45,647 nucleotides of DNA from positions 7,748 to 53,394 of the forward strand of contig CADCVY010000069.1 of the NCBI GenBank assembly GCA_902806275.1, read 5' to 3'. Positions within the stretch are counted from its first letter, which is position 1; the number at the start of each line of letters is the position of its first letter. Shown one piece after another: positions 8,639-17,127 of the stretch. The notes beneath the pieces were generated by a model. That model ran no database searches and had not been told where the DNA came from. It saw only the letters and a list, made by a program, of their open reading frames with translations. This DNA comes from an uncultured Sphingomonas sp. (lineage in GTDB: Bacteria > Pseudomonadota > Alphaproteobacteria > Sphingomonadales > Sphingomonadaceae). Both the position numbers and the translations under genes were made by a program.

Positions 8639-10945
8639 GCTAAGCAGCACCTCGGCAATCGCTTCGGTAATGGCAGCGCCGTCGAGGCGGTATGCGGCGT
8701 AGAGGTCGGCGAGCGTGCCGGTTTGGCCGAAGCGGTCGACCCCGAGCGGCGCCGCCCGCTGGCCAAGCACGCCTCCCAGCCACGACAGCGAGGCTGGCGC
8801 GGCGTCGGCAATGGTGACGAGACCGGCCCCGCGGCCAAGGCGCGAGAGCAGCTGCTCGACGTGGCTCGGCTGACGCTGGCCCGACCAGCGGCCGGCCTGG
8901 GCCGCTGTCCAGTCGCGGTGCAGCAGGTTGGGAGAGGTGACGGCGAGCAGGCCGAGGCCGGGGATGTCGTGCCGCAGTTCCTCCCAAGCCGCGAGCGCCT
9001 CGGGCATCACCGCCCCCATGCCGACGATCGCGGCTTCGGCACCGTTGCTAGGTTCGCGCAGCCAGTAAGCGCCCTGGAGCGCGCCTGCGCGCCAAGTGTC
9101 GTCGGGCCGCTCCACTTGCCGGACGGAGCGGGTCGACAGGCGTAGATAAGTGCTCTCGCCATTCGGCGCGTCGATCAGACGGAAAGCCTGTTCCATCATC
9201 GCCGCAAGCTCGTCAGCGAAAGCCGGCTCGTAGTGGCGCAGGCCCGGCTGGCCGAGCGCGATCAGCGGCGGGTTGATCGACTGGTGCGCGCCGCCCTCTG
9301 GCCCCAGCGTGATGCCGCTCGGCGTCGCGACCAGCAGAAATCGGGCGTCCTGGTAGCAGGCGTAATTCAGCGCATCGAGACCGCGAGCGATAAAGGGATC
9401 GTAGAGGGTTCCGACCGGGAACAGCCGCGTGCCGAATTGGTCGCCGGCAAGGCCGGCAGCGGCGAGCATTAGGAACAGATTGTTCTCGGCAATGCCGAGC
9501 TCGATGTGCTGACCGCCATTGCTGCCTGCCCACTTTTGCGCTGAAGCAATCTTTGCCTTGGCAAAGACGTCCGGCATTTCGCTGCGCCGGAACAGTCCGC
9601 GCTGGTTGACCCAGGCTCCGAGGTTGGTCGAGACGGTGACGTCCGGCGAGGTGGTGACGATCCGGTTGGCAAGGTCGCCGCCACCCTTGGACAGGCCGAG
9701 CAGGATGCGCCCGAACGCGGCCTGGGTCGACTGCTCGTCGCCGCCTGGTGCGGGAATGTCCGGCACAGCGACGCTGCCGAACACCCGCTGGCGCTTGCTC
9801 CTGGCGATGCAGCTGCGGTCGATCAGCGCCTCGACCCCGGGCCGAAGGTTGTCGCCGAGGCCTTCCAGCGGCTCCCACTCGCGCCCCTCCGCAACGCCCA
9901 TGCTGGTCCGCAGGGCGGCGGTCTGGGTCGGGTTCATCAGCCCGGCATGATTGTCCTTGTGGCCGGCGAAGGGCAGGCCGAAGCCCTTGATGGTCCAGGC
10001 GATGAACAGGGTCGGAACGTCGTCCTGCGCGGCATCGAACGCTTCAAGCAGCGACTCCATGCAATGGCCGCCGAGATCGGTGAACAGGCGGCTGAGCGTC
10101 TCGTCGTCGTGGGACTCGAGGAACTTGGCGGCCGCCTTGCCAAGCTCCGCCTGGACCCGGCTGCGCCATGCCGCGCCGCCTTGATAATGGAGCGCCGATA
10201 GCTCGGCGTTGGGCAGCTGCTCGAACCAGGCTTTCAGTTCCGCGTGCCTGGCGAGTTCGGCGGCCAGCCGCTTGCCGTAGCGCAGTTCGACCACCCGCCA
10301 GCCGCAGCTGCGGAAAATCTCGTCGAACCGCTCGAACATGCGGTCGGCGCTGGTCGCGTCGAGGCTCTGGCGGTTGTAGTCGACGATCCACCACAGGTTG
10401 CGAACGTCGTGCTTGGCCCCTTCGATCAGCGCTTCGTAGATATTGCCCTCGTCGAGCTCGGCGTCGCCGATCAGCGCGACGAAGCGGCCGCGGTCCGCTT
10501 CCGTCATGCGGCCGTGCGCCGTCAGGTAATCCTGGATCAGGCTTGAAAAGAGCGTCACCGCGACGCCGAGCCCGACCGAGCCGGTCGAGAAATCGACCGG
10601 GATCGAGTCCTTGGTCCGGCTCGGATAGCTTTGCGCACCGCCAAAGCCGCGGAAGTTCTCCAGCGCCGTGCGAGACTGGCTGCCGAGCAGATAATGGATC
10701 GCATGCAGCACCGGCCCGGCGTGCGGCTTCACCGCCACCCGGTCGTTGGGGCCGAGCGCATGGAAGTAGAGCGCGGCCATGATGGCGGTCATCGACGCGC
10801 AGCTCGCCTGGTGCCCGCCAACCTTCAGCCCGTCACTGCTGTCGCGGACGTGGTTGGCATGGTGGATGGTCCAGGCCGACAGCCAGCGCAGCCGCTCCTC
10901 GATCGCCTTCAGCGCTTCAATGTCGGTGGTGGCGGGCTTGAGCAT
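8624..10945 (-). CDS. Homodimeric 2-oxoacid dehydrogenase E1-like (transketolase superfamily)
   Basis: A 773-residue thiamine-diphosphate enzyme. The ThDP signature is ALIGDAELDEGN followed by VDYNRQSLD, which matches the GDGEMDE...N layout of homodimeric pyruvate dehydrogenase AceE and of MdeB. The pyrimidine domain follows (HIELGIAENNLFLMLAAAGLAG), then the C-terminal domain. AceE is near 890 residues; this protein starts just before LKVGGHQASCAS, so it lacks the N-terminal stretch that docks AceE to its E2. That fits an enzyme working without a partner complex, though an unlinked E2 is possible. ATG 10945 is preferred to a TTG eleven codons upstream; neither has a clear ribosome site. It is followed after a repeat by MaoC and the CitE-like lyase. 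Confidence 0.8.
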   Translation of the reverse strand: MLKPATTDIEALKAIEERLRWLSAWTIHHANHVRDSSDGLKVGGHQASCASMTAIMAALYFHALGPNDRVAVKPHAGPVLHAIHYLLGSQSRTALENFRGFGGAQSYPSRTKDSIPVDFSTGSVGLGVAVTLFSSLIQDYLTAHGRMTEADRGRFVALIGDAELDEGNIYEALIEGAKHDVRNLWWIVDYNRQSLDATSADRMFERFDEIFRSCGWRVVELRYGKRLAAELARHAELKAWFEQLPNAELSALHYQGGAAWRSRVQAELGKAAAKFLESHDDETLSRLFTDLGGHCMESLLEAFDAAQDDVPTLFIAWTIKGFGLPFAGHKDNHAGLMNPTQTAALRTSMGVAEGREWEPLEGLGDNLRPGVEALIDRSCIARSKRQRVFGSVAVPDIPAPGGDEQSTQAAFGRILLGLSKGGGDLANRIVTTSPDVTVSTNLGAWVNQRGLFRRSEMPDVFAKAKIASAQKWAGSNGGQHIELGIAENNLFLMLAAAGLAGDQFGTRLFPVGTLYDPFIARGLDALNYACYQDARFLLVATPSGITLGPEGGAHQSINPPLIALGQPGLRHYEPAFADELAAMMEQAFRLIDAPNGESTYLRLSTRSVRQVERPDDTWRAGALQGAYWLREPSNGAEAAIVGMGAVMPEALAAWEELRHDIPGLGLLAVTSPNLLHRDWTAAQAGRWSGQRQPSHVEQLLSRLGRGAGLVTIADAAPASLSWLGGVLGQRAAPLGVDRFGQTGTLADLYAAYRLDGAAITEAIAEVLLSGAPA

Positions 10946-11050
10946 GCGTGCGGAACCGTCCGAAGCTGATCTGGCCAACGCCCTGCCCTGCTTCGCGCAG
11001 GAAGGAAAGTCAGTCTCGGGCGACGCTCGCGCGCTGTCGGTCGCGGGCGG

Positions 11051-12145
11051 TCAGCGCATCAGCCCGGCAGTGCGCAGGGCATCTTCAATCACCGCGCCAA
11101 CGTCCTTGGGGTGGGTCGATGCGGCGGCGTGCGGCCGCGGCCGGGATTCATGCTCCCAGGCAGGCGGGTGCTCCGACGCTTGCCGATCGGCGGCGGAGAT
11201 CAGGCCCCATGCATTTGCCATCTCCCGGGTCGAACAGATACCCACGTCCAGCATATGCGGCCCGGCAACCCCGCACGCCTGACCGTCGCGGGTGTCGATG
11301 GGGGTGCCGTGACCCATGCCCTCGATGTCGTAACGTTCCACCAGCGGGCGACCGCGCGCATCCGACCATATCTGGCGACGGTGGCCGTTGACCTGGCCGG
11401 TGCGGGGCTGCGCGTCGCCAACGCCGTGCAGGTCGCGCCATTGGTCGACAATCGCGGTGGCATTGACCGGGTCGACGATCGTGTCGCGGGTGCCATGCCA
11501 GACCGATACGGGGGGCGGCTTGGCCGCGCCATCACCGGCGGCGCGCGCCTTGGCGGCAAGCACCTGGCGTGACGGTAAGCCTTGCCCGCGCATGCTCTCG
11601 AGCGCTCCGGGCAGCGTATCGGCAACCGCGAACGGCAGCCCGGCAATGATCGCGCCGGCGGCAAACAAGTCGGGGTAGCAGGCCAGCATGATGGAGGTCA
11701 TTGCGCCACCCGCCGAGAGGCCGGTGATGAACACGCGCGACGGCGCGATGCCGTGCTCGGCGACCATGTGCCGGACCATTTGGGCGATCGAGGCGGGCTC
11801 GCCGCGGCCCCGCCGGGCATCCCCCGGAACATACCAGTTGAAGCACAGATTGGGGTTGTTGGACCGCGGCTGCTGCGGGAAGAGGACCGCGAAACCGTGG
11901 CTCTCCGCAAGCTTGGACCAGCCGCTGCCCCGGTCGTAGACCGATGCGCTCTGGGTGCAGCCATGCAGTACCACCACCAGGGCCGTGGGCGGAGTGGCGG
12001 ACACGAAGACGCGGGCGTCGAGCTTCCCGGGATTGCTGCCGAAGTTCTCCAGCGCGGCCAACCTGCCGTCATCATTGGACGTCGCCGCCTGCATGGTTCG
12101 CCGTGCTGCCGCCAGCCGTGAAACGATCTTCCCCAAGCCACGCAT
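11051..12145 (-). CDS. PHB-depolymerase-family esterase
   Basis: A 364-residue alpha/beta hydrolase of the LpqC/poly(3-hydroxybutyrate) depolymerase group. Visible motifs are the oxyanion region VVVLHGCTQSASVYD, the nucleophile elbow GLSAGGAM (Ser144), the acid loop WHGTRDTIVDP and the histidine in GMGHGTPID. There is no hydrophobic signal peptide; the first 30 residues are basic (KIVSRLAAARRT), as in intracellular or granule-associated members. The ATG at 12145 is chosen because GAGGAGA lies seven bases upstream. The natural ester could be PHB, an oligomer or an aryl ester. It is separated from the E1-like gene by about 105 bases with no recognisable signal. Confidence 0.85.
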   Translation of the reverse strand: MRGLGKIVSRLAAARRTMQAATSNDDGRLAALENFGSNPGKLDARVFVSATPPTALVVVLHGCTQSASVYDRGSGWSKLAESHGFAVLFPQQPRSNNPNLCFNWYVPGDARRGRGEPASIAQMVRHMVAEHGIAPSRVFITGLSAGGAMTSIMLACYPDLFAAGAIIAGLPFAVADTLPGALESMRGQGLPSRQVLAAKARAAGDGAAKPPPVSVWHGTRDTIVDPVNATAIVDQWRDLHGVGDAQPRTGQVNGHRRQIWSDARGRPLVERYDIEGMGHGTPIDTRDGQACGVAGPHMLDVGICSTREMANAWGLISAADRQASEHPPAWEHESRPRPHAAASTHPKDVGAVIEDALRTAGLMR

Positions 12146-12271
12146 GCACTTCTCCTCGGCGCGGCTGCCTCGCGGCGGGCGTCGCCGAGATGAAATGCTG
12201 CACTGCACAAGAATGGTGTTTTCAAGCGGCGAACACAAGGAGTGAACAGCCGGTAGGACCTCCGGCTTGCG

Positions 12272-12646
12272 TTATGCGGCCTGCTTCTGGTCCTGCTCCC
12301 CGTCGTAACGTTCCTGGGCGGCGTGGATCGCGCCGACGTTCGCGACCGCCCATTCGCTGAGCGCCGACAGCGGGGAAAGCAGCGAGCGGCCGAGGTCGGT
12401 CAGCGCATAGTCGACTCGCGGCGGGATCGAGGGCGTAACGGCGCGGCTGACCAGACCGTCGCGCTCGAGGTTGCGGAGGGTGAGCGTCAGCATGCGCTGC
12501 GACACGCTCGGGATCTCGCGGCGGAGTTCGTTGAACCGGCGCGAGCCGTCGCCCAGCGTGGTGACAACCAGCACGCTCCACTTGTCCCCGATACGGGACA
12601 AGAGGTCACTAATCGTGCGGCAGACGGGGCTGTTCGGGTCCTTCAT
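12272..12646 (-). CDS. HxlR-family redox-type transcription regulator
   Basis: A 124-residue winged-helix DNA-binding protein of the HxlR (DUF24) family. The helix-turn-helix region RRFNELRREIPSVSQRMLTLTLRNLERDGLVSR and the wing PPRVDYALTDLG are clear. A cysteine at residue 9 (SPVCRT) sits where DUF24 redox sensors such as B. subtilis YodB and HypR carry their reactive N-terminal thiol. ATG 12646 has GGAG ten bases upstream and gives the family's standard N-terminus. It is divergent from the azoreductase gene, the same pairing logic as YodB controlling AzoR1, so it most likely represses azoR and perhaps itself until quinones or electrophiles oxidise or alkylate the cysteine (inference). Confidence 0.88.
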   Translation of the reverse strand: MKDPNSPVCRTISDLLSRIGDKWSVLVVTTLGDGSRRFNELRREIPSVSQRMLTLTLRNLERDGLVSRAVTPSIPPRVDYALTDLGRSLLSPLSALSEWAVANVGAIHAAQERYDGEQDQKQAA

Positions 12647-12735
12647 CCTTATCCTCCAGTCACATCGGTGTGCGCGGGCCACATGCCTGTGCGTCCGGCA
12701 CAAAAAAGTGCGTTCTTGCGGCCCGCTTTCACGTG

Positions 12736-12758
12736 GTTACTTAGGGTGCCCCGGTAAC
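12736..12758. promoter_or_regulatory. Candidate HxlR operator
   Basis: The inverted repeat GTTAC (12736-12740) and GTAAC (12754-12758), with a 13-base centre, lies 24 bases before the azoreductase start in the region shared with the divergent HxlR gene. HxlR-type regulators bind dyads of this kind, and the position would block azoR transcription. The symmetry is only five bases per arm, so the assignment rests mainly on context. Confidence 0.5.
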
Positions 12759-12781
12759 AATTCCATACCTAGGAGGCAATA

Positions 12782-13333
12782 GTGACCATCCTTCATATCG
12801 ACAGCAGCATCACCGGCGAAAACAGCGTCAGCCGCATCCTGACGCGGCGGATCGTCGACCAGCTCCGCGCCGCCGACGGATCGGCGCATGTGATAGAACG
12901 CGATCTGGTGGCAGACCCGCTCGACCACCTGACACTTGGCGCCTTTGCTGACTCGAGCGTGCTCGAGGAATTTCTCGCCGCGGACACGCTGGTGATCGGC
13001 GCGCCGATGTACAATTTCACCTTGTCTAGCCAGCTCAAGGCGTGGCTCGACCGCATTCTCGTCGCCGGACAGACCTTCCGCTACACCGAGCACGGACCTG
13101 AGGGACTGGTCGGCGACAAGCGGGTGATCGTCGCTTTGTCACGCGGCGGGTTCTACGACGCGAACTCCCCGGCAGCGCCGCTGGAGCACCTCGAAAGCTA
13201 TCTCACCGGCGTGTTCGGCTTCATCGGCATTACGCCCGAGTTCGTCCATGCCGACGGCATCGCGGTCGGACCGCAGCAGCGCGAAGCGGGGATCGCCAAC
13301 GGATTAGCCGAGGTCGAGCGGCTGGCCGCCTGA
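12782..13333 (+). CDS. azoR: FMN-dependent NADH-azoreductase
   Basis: A 183-residue flavodoxin-like oxidoreductase. FMN enzymes of this family reduce quinones and azo compounds by two-electron transfer with NADH, protecting the cell from electrophilic quinones. The phosphate-binding start HIDSSITGENSVSRIL, the GAPMYNFTLSSQLKAWLDRI flavin-site motif and ALSRGGFYDA are all conserved. It is slightly shorter than E. coli AzoR (about 200 residues), missing part of the mid loop. The start is GTG with a strong AGGAGG six bases before it. It is divergent from the HxlR gene and ends five bases from the convergent erythromycin-esterase-like gene. Confidence 0.92.
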   Translation: MTILHIDSSITGENSVSRILTRRIVDQLRAADGSAHVIERDLVADPLDHLTLGAFADSSVLEEFLAADTLVIGAPMYNFTLSSQLKAWLDRILVAGQTFRYTEHGPEGLVGDKRVIVALSRGGFYDANSPAAPLEHLESYLTGVFGFIGITPEFVHADGIAVGPQQREAGIANGLAEVERLAA

Positions 13334-13338
13334 CCGGC

Positions 13339-14685
13339 TTAGAGTTGCCGGACGGCCTGACTTCGATCGAAGTAGATGGCTGCGTCGAATTGCTCCGGCA
13401 GCACCGCTTCGAAATAGTGGCTCTGCCGCTCCGTCGCCGGAACATAGACCACCCCCACCGCCCGCTCGAGCATCGGCGGCAGCGCCTGCGACAGCGGGCG
13501 GTTGCCGTGCAGGAGGAGCATGAAGGCCGGCAAGCCGGTCCGGTGGAACAGACCCGCATAGCTTTCGGGCAGCGCCGGTCGCAGGTTGAACACCCGCCCC
13601 GGCTGATCCCATTCGGCTCCGGCCAGCACCGTGCCCGAATGGGTGAAGAAGCCGATCAGGTAAGCGCGGTTCCCGTGCCGCTGCTTCATCAGCTGGCCAA
13701 GGTTGAGTTCGCCCTGTCTCGCGGCAAAGGTCGCGCGGGCGTCGCCGCTGTGGGTGTTGTGGCTCCACAGCACCACTTTGCCGGACCGCCCGGTCAAGCG
13801 TTCGGCATGAGCGGCGATGTCCTCGACTGTTTCCGCCATGCGCTGGTCGCGCACGTTCCAGGCGTTGTCGCCGGCGTAGACGGTGCGGAAATATTCTTCG
13901 GCGGCAACCACGGAGAAGGCGGCGCGGGTCGCGCCGAAGTGCGCTTCCGCAGCTTCGGCGCCGGCCGGGCGCGGGATGCGCCGAATCTCGGCGAGCACGG
14001 CAGCTGCCTCTTCACGGCACGTGTCACGCTCGCGCCGCACGTATTCGCCGTAGGTGTGGGTGTTTCGGCCGTAGCGCGCGAAGCAGCGGTATTGGGCGCG
14101 GGCGCGCTTGCCGGCGGTGGGGTCGAAACTGCCGAGCCGCTCAACGACGAAGTCCGCCGCCTCGTAGAGGTCGTAAACGTCCATTCCGTAGAGGCCGACC
14201 CGCTGGTTGACCGGCAGTGTGAGATTGTGCGCGCGCAGCTGGTCGACGAAGGCTGCGAAGTCGGTGTTCGGCCACATCCAATAGGGGAAGCGGGTGTAGC
14301 CGCGCAGCGCCTCGCGCGCGCTCCGGTCACGGCCGAGCCCGCGAACGTAGAGGTTGACGCGATAGGTCGGCGACCAGTCGCCCTCGATCGCGATCGCGTT
14401 GACTCCCCCCTCGCGCACCAGACGGTGCGAGATGCGCGCGCGTTCGCGGTAGAATTCATGGGTGCCGTGCGTGGATTCTCCCAACAGGATGCGGTTGGCG
14501 CCAGCGGCGCTGGCGATCAGGCGGTCGTAGTCGTTCGGCGCCGATCGGATCGGGATGGCGGCCGCCCGGATGGCGGCAACGGCCCGGCTCTGGGCCGCCG
14601 TCCCCGTCTGGGTCTCGGCACCGACCGCATCGCAGCCGAGCAACAATGCAGCACCCGCCACCGCAAAAAATCGCATCCAAGCCAT
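13339..14685 (-). CDS. Erythromycin-esterase-family lipoprotein or secreted hydrolase
   Basis: A 448-residue member of the erythromycin esterase family (EreA/EreB, succinoglycan-biosynthesis-like proteins). Catalytic-core motifs are LLGESTHGTHEFYRERARI, AIEGDW, VGLYGMDVYDLY, VLWSHNTHSGDA and an HxG strand near FFTHSG. The N-terminus MRFFAVAGAALLLGCDAVGAE is an export signal; LLGC fits a lipobox, while cleavage after VGA is the alternative. True Ere enzymes open macrolide lactones and are cytoplasmic; this exported chromosomal relative more likely acts on another ester, so macrolide resistance should not be assumed. The start may be the ATG three codons in (14676); neither has a good ribosome site. 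Confidence 0.8.
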   Translation of the reverse strand: MAWMRFFAVAGAALLLGCDAVGAETQTGTAAQSRAVAAIRAAAIPIRSAPNDYDRLIASAAGANRILLGESTHGTHEFYRERARISHRLVREGGVNAIAIEGDWSPTYRVNLYVRGLGRDRSAREALRGYTRFPYWMWPNTDFAAFVDQLRAHNLTLPVNQRVGLYGMDVYDLYEAADFVVERLGSFDPTAGKRARAQYRCFARYGRNTHTYGEYVRRERDTCREEAAAVLAEIRRIPRPAGAEAAEAHFGATRAAFSVVAAEEYFRTVYAGDNAWNVRDQRMAETVEDIAAHAERLTGRSGKVVLWSHNTHSGDARATFAARQGELNLGQLMKQRHGNRAYLIGFFTHSGTVLAGAEWDQPGRVFNLRPALPESYAGLFHRTGLPAFMLLLHGNRPLSQALPPMLERAVGVVYVPATERQSHYFEAVLPEQFDAAIYFDRSQAVRQL

Positions 14686-14708
14686 TGAGAACGCCGCAGA
14701 TTGTTAAC

Positions 14709-14731
14709 CGCCGCCCAACTCGCGGGCGGCG
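14709..14731 (-). terminator. Possible weak terminator hairpin after bkdB
   Basis: A perfect 8-bp inverted repeat, CGCCGCCC (14709-14716) and GGGCGGCG (14724-14731), with a 7-base loop lies just after the bkdB stop. On the minus strand it is followed by GTTAACAATC rather than a run of T, so termination would be inefficient. It may separate the bkd operon from the esterase-like gene downstream. Confidence 0.35.
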
Positions 14732-14751
14732 CGGCGCGTTCCTACGGCTGA

Positions 14752-16113
14752 TCAGGCCGACAGCAGCCGAATCGGGTTCTCGATATAGCCCTTGAGCGTC
14801 TGCATGAAATTTGCGGCGTCCCAGCCGTCGACGACCCGGTGGTCGCAGCTGAGCGAAAGGTTCATCCGCTTCCTGACCTCGATCTCGCCGTCGAGCACAA
14901 CGACCTTCTCCTCGACCTTGTTGACGGCGATAATCGCCACTTCGGGGCGGTTGATCACCGGAGTCGAGGTAATGCCGCCCATCGGGCCGAGGCTGGACAG
15001 GGTGATGGACGAGCCGGACAGTTCTTCGCGCGCCGCCTTGCCGGTGCGGGCGGCTTCGGCGAGGCGCAGGGCTTCGGTGGCGAGCTGCCACACGCTCATC
15101 GCTTGAGCATCCCGGATCACGGGGACCATCAGGCCATTGGGCGTCTGCGTCGCCATGCCGAGGTTGAGCGCGCCATGACGGGTGATGACGCTGGCATCGT
15201 CGTCATAGGTGGCGTTGAGCATCGGCCAGTCGGGCAGCGCCTTGCTGATGGCGGTGATCAGGAACGGCAACAGGGTCAGCTTGGGGTTGGTGCCGCGGTC
15301 GCGGTTCATCATCGCCCGCGTGTCCTCGAGGTCGGTGACGTCGAACTCCTCCACGAGGGTGAAGTGCGGAATGCGCCGCTTGGCCTCAGCCATGTTCTCC
15401 GCGATCTTGCGGCGCAGGCCGACGACCTTGATCGTCTCGTCCTGCCGCGGCGCGAGGCCGCGGCCGCAAACGCTGCCGCCGTTGTAGAGCAGATAGGCGT
15501 CCAGGTCCGAATGGCGGATGCGGTCGGACGCCGTGCGGACCTGCGCGAGGTCGATGCCGAGGTCCCGTGCCCGAGCGCGAACCGCGGGGGAGGCTAAAAC
15601 CTTCGCGTCCCCAGCCGTTCGTGATGAGCTTGTCGAAGCACTGTGCCTCTCTTGCGGCTGCTTGGTAGAGGACAGCCCTTCGACAGGCTCAGGGCGAACG
15701 GGTGTGGGTTCTGAGGCTCGTTCCTCGCCAACGCTCGGCATCGCTTGTTCTTGCGCTGCCGTCGGCGCCACTGCTCCGTCCGCCATGGCCACCGTGTCGG
15801 TGCGCTCTCCTTCGGCCGTGGTCTCCTGTCCGTCCTGGCCGCTTGCGGGCAGCGACACGTCAGCGCCGGCGCCGTCCGTCTCGATCACCGCCAGCACCGA
15901 TCCGATCGGCACCTGGTCGCCGACTTCACCCGCGAGCTGCACCACCTTCCCTGCGACCGGCGACTCCATCTCCACCGTCGCCTTGTCGGTCATCATGTCG
16001 GCGATCTGCTGGTCCTCGCCAATCACGTCGCCGACCTTGACGTGCCAGGCGACGATCTCCGCTTCGGCAATGCCTTCGCCGATGTCGGGCAGCTTGAATT
16101 CGTAGTTCGCCAT
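14752..16113 (-). CDS. bkdB: Branched-chain 2-oxoacid dehydrogenase E2 (dihydrolipoyl acyltransferase)
   Basis: A 453-residue E2 core protein that transfers acyl groups from E1 to CoA via lipoate. Order of domains: lipoyl domain (about 1-78) with lipoyl lysine 44 in MTDKATVEMESP; a long linker (about 80-172); the E1/E3-binding domain (about 173-208, LASPAVRARARDLGIDLAQV); and the catalytic domain ending in DHRVVDGWDAANFM. Residues about 138-167 of the linker (PEPVEGLS ... ASTSSSRTAG) are encoded by an inverted pair of palindromic repeats in frame. ATG 16113 abuts the stop of the E1-beta gene with no gap, implying translational coupling. No E3 (lipoamide dehydrogenase) gene is next to it, so E3 must be supplied from elsewhere. 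Confidence 0.93.
   Translation of the reverse strand: MANYEFKLPDIGEGIAEAEIVAWHVKVGDVIGEDQQIADMMTDKATVEMESPVAGKVVQLAGEVGDQVPIGSVLAVIETDGAGADVSLPASGQDGQETTAEGERTDTVAMADGAVAPTAAQEQAMPSVGEERASEPTPVRPEPVEGLSSTKQPQERHSASTSSSRTAGDAKVLASPAVRARARDLGIDLAQVRTASDRIRHSDLDAYLLYNGGSVCGRGLAPRQDETIKVVGLRRKIAENMAEAKRRIPHFTLVEEFDVTDLEDTRAMMNRDRGTNPKLTLLPFLITAISKALPDWPMLNATYDDDASVITRHGALNLGMATQTPNGLMVPVIRDAQAMSVWQLATEALRLAEAARTGKAAREELSGSSITLSSLGPMGGITSTPVINRPEVAIIAVNKVEEKVVVLDGEIEVRKRMNLSLSCDHRVVDGWDAANFMQTLKGYIENPIRLLSA
15611..15704. repeat. Palindromic repeat pair inside the E2 linker (family A)
   Basis: Two inverted copies of a repeat with core TTCGACAAGCTC/TTCGACAGGCTC followed by CGAACGG: one on the minus strand at about 15611-15640 and one on the plus strand at about 15673-15704, with 32 bases between. 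The unit is of the type scattered between genes in sphingomonads and xanthomonads. Here it lies wholly in the coding sequence of bkdB without breaking the frame, in the flexible linker where extra residues are tolerated. Confidence 0.8.
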
Positions 16114-17127
16114 CTAGTCCGCCATGACTTTCTCGAGTGCGCGCTTGAGGCGCTTGGGGCCGGGGAAATAGGCCCATTCGTATGCGTGGGGGTACGGCGT
16201 GTCCCAGCCGGTGACGCGCTCCACCGGCGCTTCGAGGTGATAGAAGCAGCGCTCCTGCACCAGCGCGCTCAGTTCGGCGGCGAAGCCGCTGGTGCGCGGG
16301 GCTTCCTGGGCGATCAGGCAACGGCCGGTCTTCTCCACCGAACGCTTGATGGTGGCGATGTCGAGCGGCACCAGGGTGCGCAGGTCGATAACCTCGGCGT
16401 CGAGCCCCTGCTCTTCCACCGCTGCAAGCGCGACATGGACCATGGTGCCATAGGCGAGCACCGTCAGCGCATGGCCTTTGCGCACCACTGCCGCCTTGCC
16501 GAGCGGCACCGTGTAGTGACCTTCTGGTACGTCGCTGGCCGGGTGCTTCGTCCAAGGGGTCACCGGCCGATCGTGGTGGCCGTCGAACGGGCCGTTGTAG
16601 ATGCGCTTGGGCTCGAAAAAGATCACCGGATCGGGATCCTCAATGGCGGCGAGCAGCAGGCCCTTGGCGTCGTGCGGGGTCGATGGGATCACCACCTTCA
16701 AGCCCGCAATATGAGTGAACAGCGACTCCGGCGATTGACTGTGGGTCTGGCCGCCGAAGATGCCGCCGCCATAAGGGGTGCGGATCACCATCGGCATCGG
16801 CCATTCGCCGGCGGTGCGATAGCGCATCTTGGCGACTTCGCTGACGATCTGGTCGTAACCGGGATAAATGTAGTCGGCGAACTGGATCTCGATCACCGGC
16901 TTGATGCCGTAGGCAGCCATGCCCACCGCGGTGGCGACGATGCCGCCCTCGCTGATCGGGGCGTCGAACACGCGGGTTTTGCCGAATTCCTTTTGCAGCC
17001 CTTCGGTGACGCGGAACACGCCGCCGAAAAAACCGATGTCCTCGCCGAACACGACGATGTCATTGTCCGCGCGCATCGCCACCTTGTGGGCGTCGTTGAG
17101 CGCCTGGATCATGTTCATGGTCGGCAT
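16114..17127 (-). CDS. bkdA2: Branched-chain 2-oxoacid dehydrogenase E1 beta subunit
   Basis: A 337-residue transketolase-like pyrimidine-domain subunit that forms an alpha2beta2 E1 with BkdA1 and binds ThDP at the interface. Conserved stretches include VFGEDIGFFGGVFRVTEGL, FDAPISEGGIVATAVGMAAYG (with the catalytic glutamate region), EIQFADYIYPGYDQIVSEVAK, PYGGGIFGGQTHSQSPE and the C-terminal DLRTLVPLD. The ATG at 17127 overlaps the bkdA1 stop by one base (TGATG), so the longer upstream frame is a reading through bkdA1 and is discarded. Gene order A1-A2-B and length match standard bkd operons. Pyruvate-specific PdhB is the main alternative. Confidence 0.92.
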   Translation of the reverse strand: MPTMNMIQALNDAHKVAMRADNDIVVFGEDIGFFGGVFRVTEGLQKEFGKTRVFDAPISEGGIVATAVGMAAYGIKPVIEIQFADYIYPGYDQIVSEVAKMRYRTAGEWPMPMVIRTPYGGGIFGGQTHSQSPESLFTHIAGLKVVIPSTPHDAKGLLLAAIEDPDPVIFFEPKRIYNGPFDGHHDRPVTPWTKHPASDVPEGHYTVPLGKAAVVRKGHALTVLAYGTMVHVALAAVEEQGLDAEVIDLRTLVPLDIATIKRSVEKTGRCLIAQEAPRTSGFAAELSALVQERCFYHLEAPVERVTGWDTPYPHAYEWAYFPGPKRLKRALEKVMAD

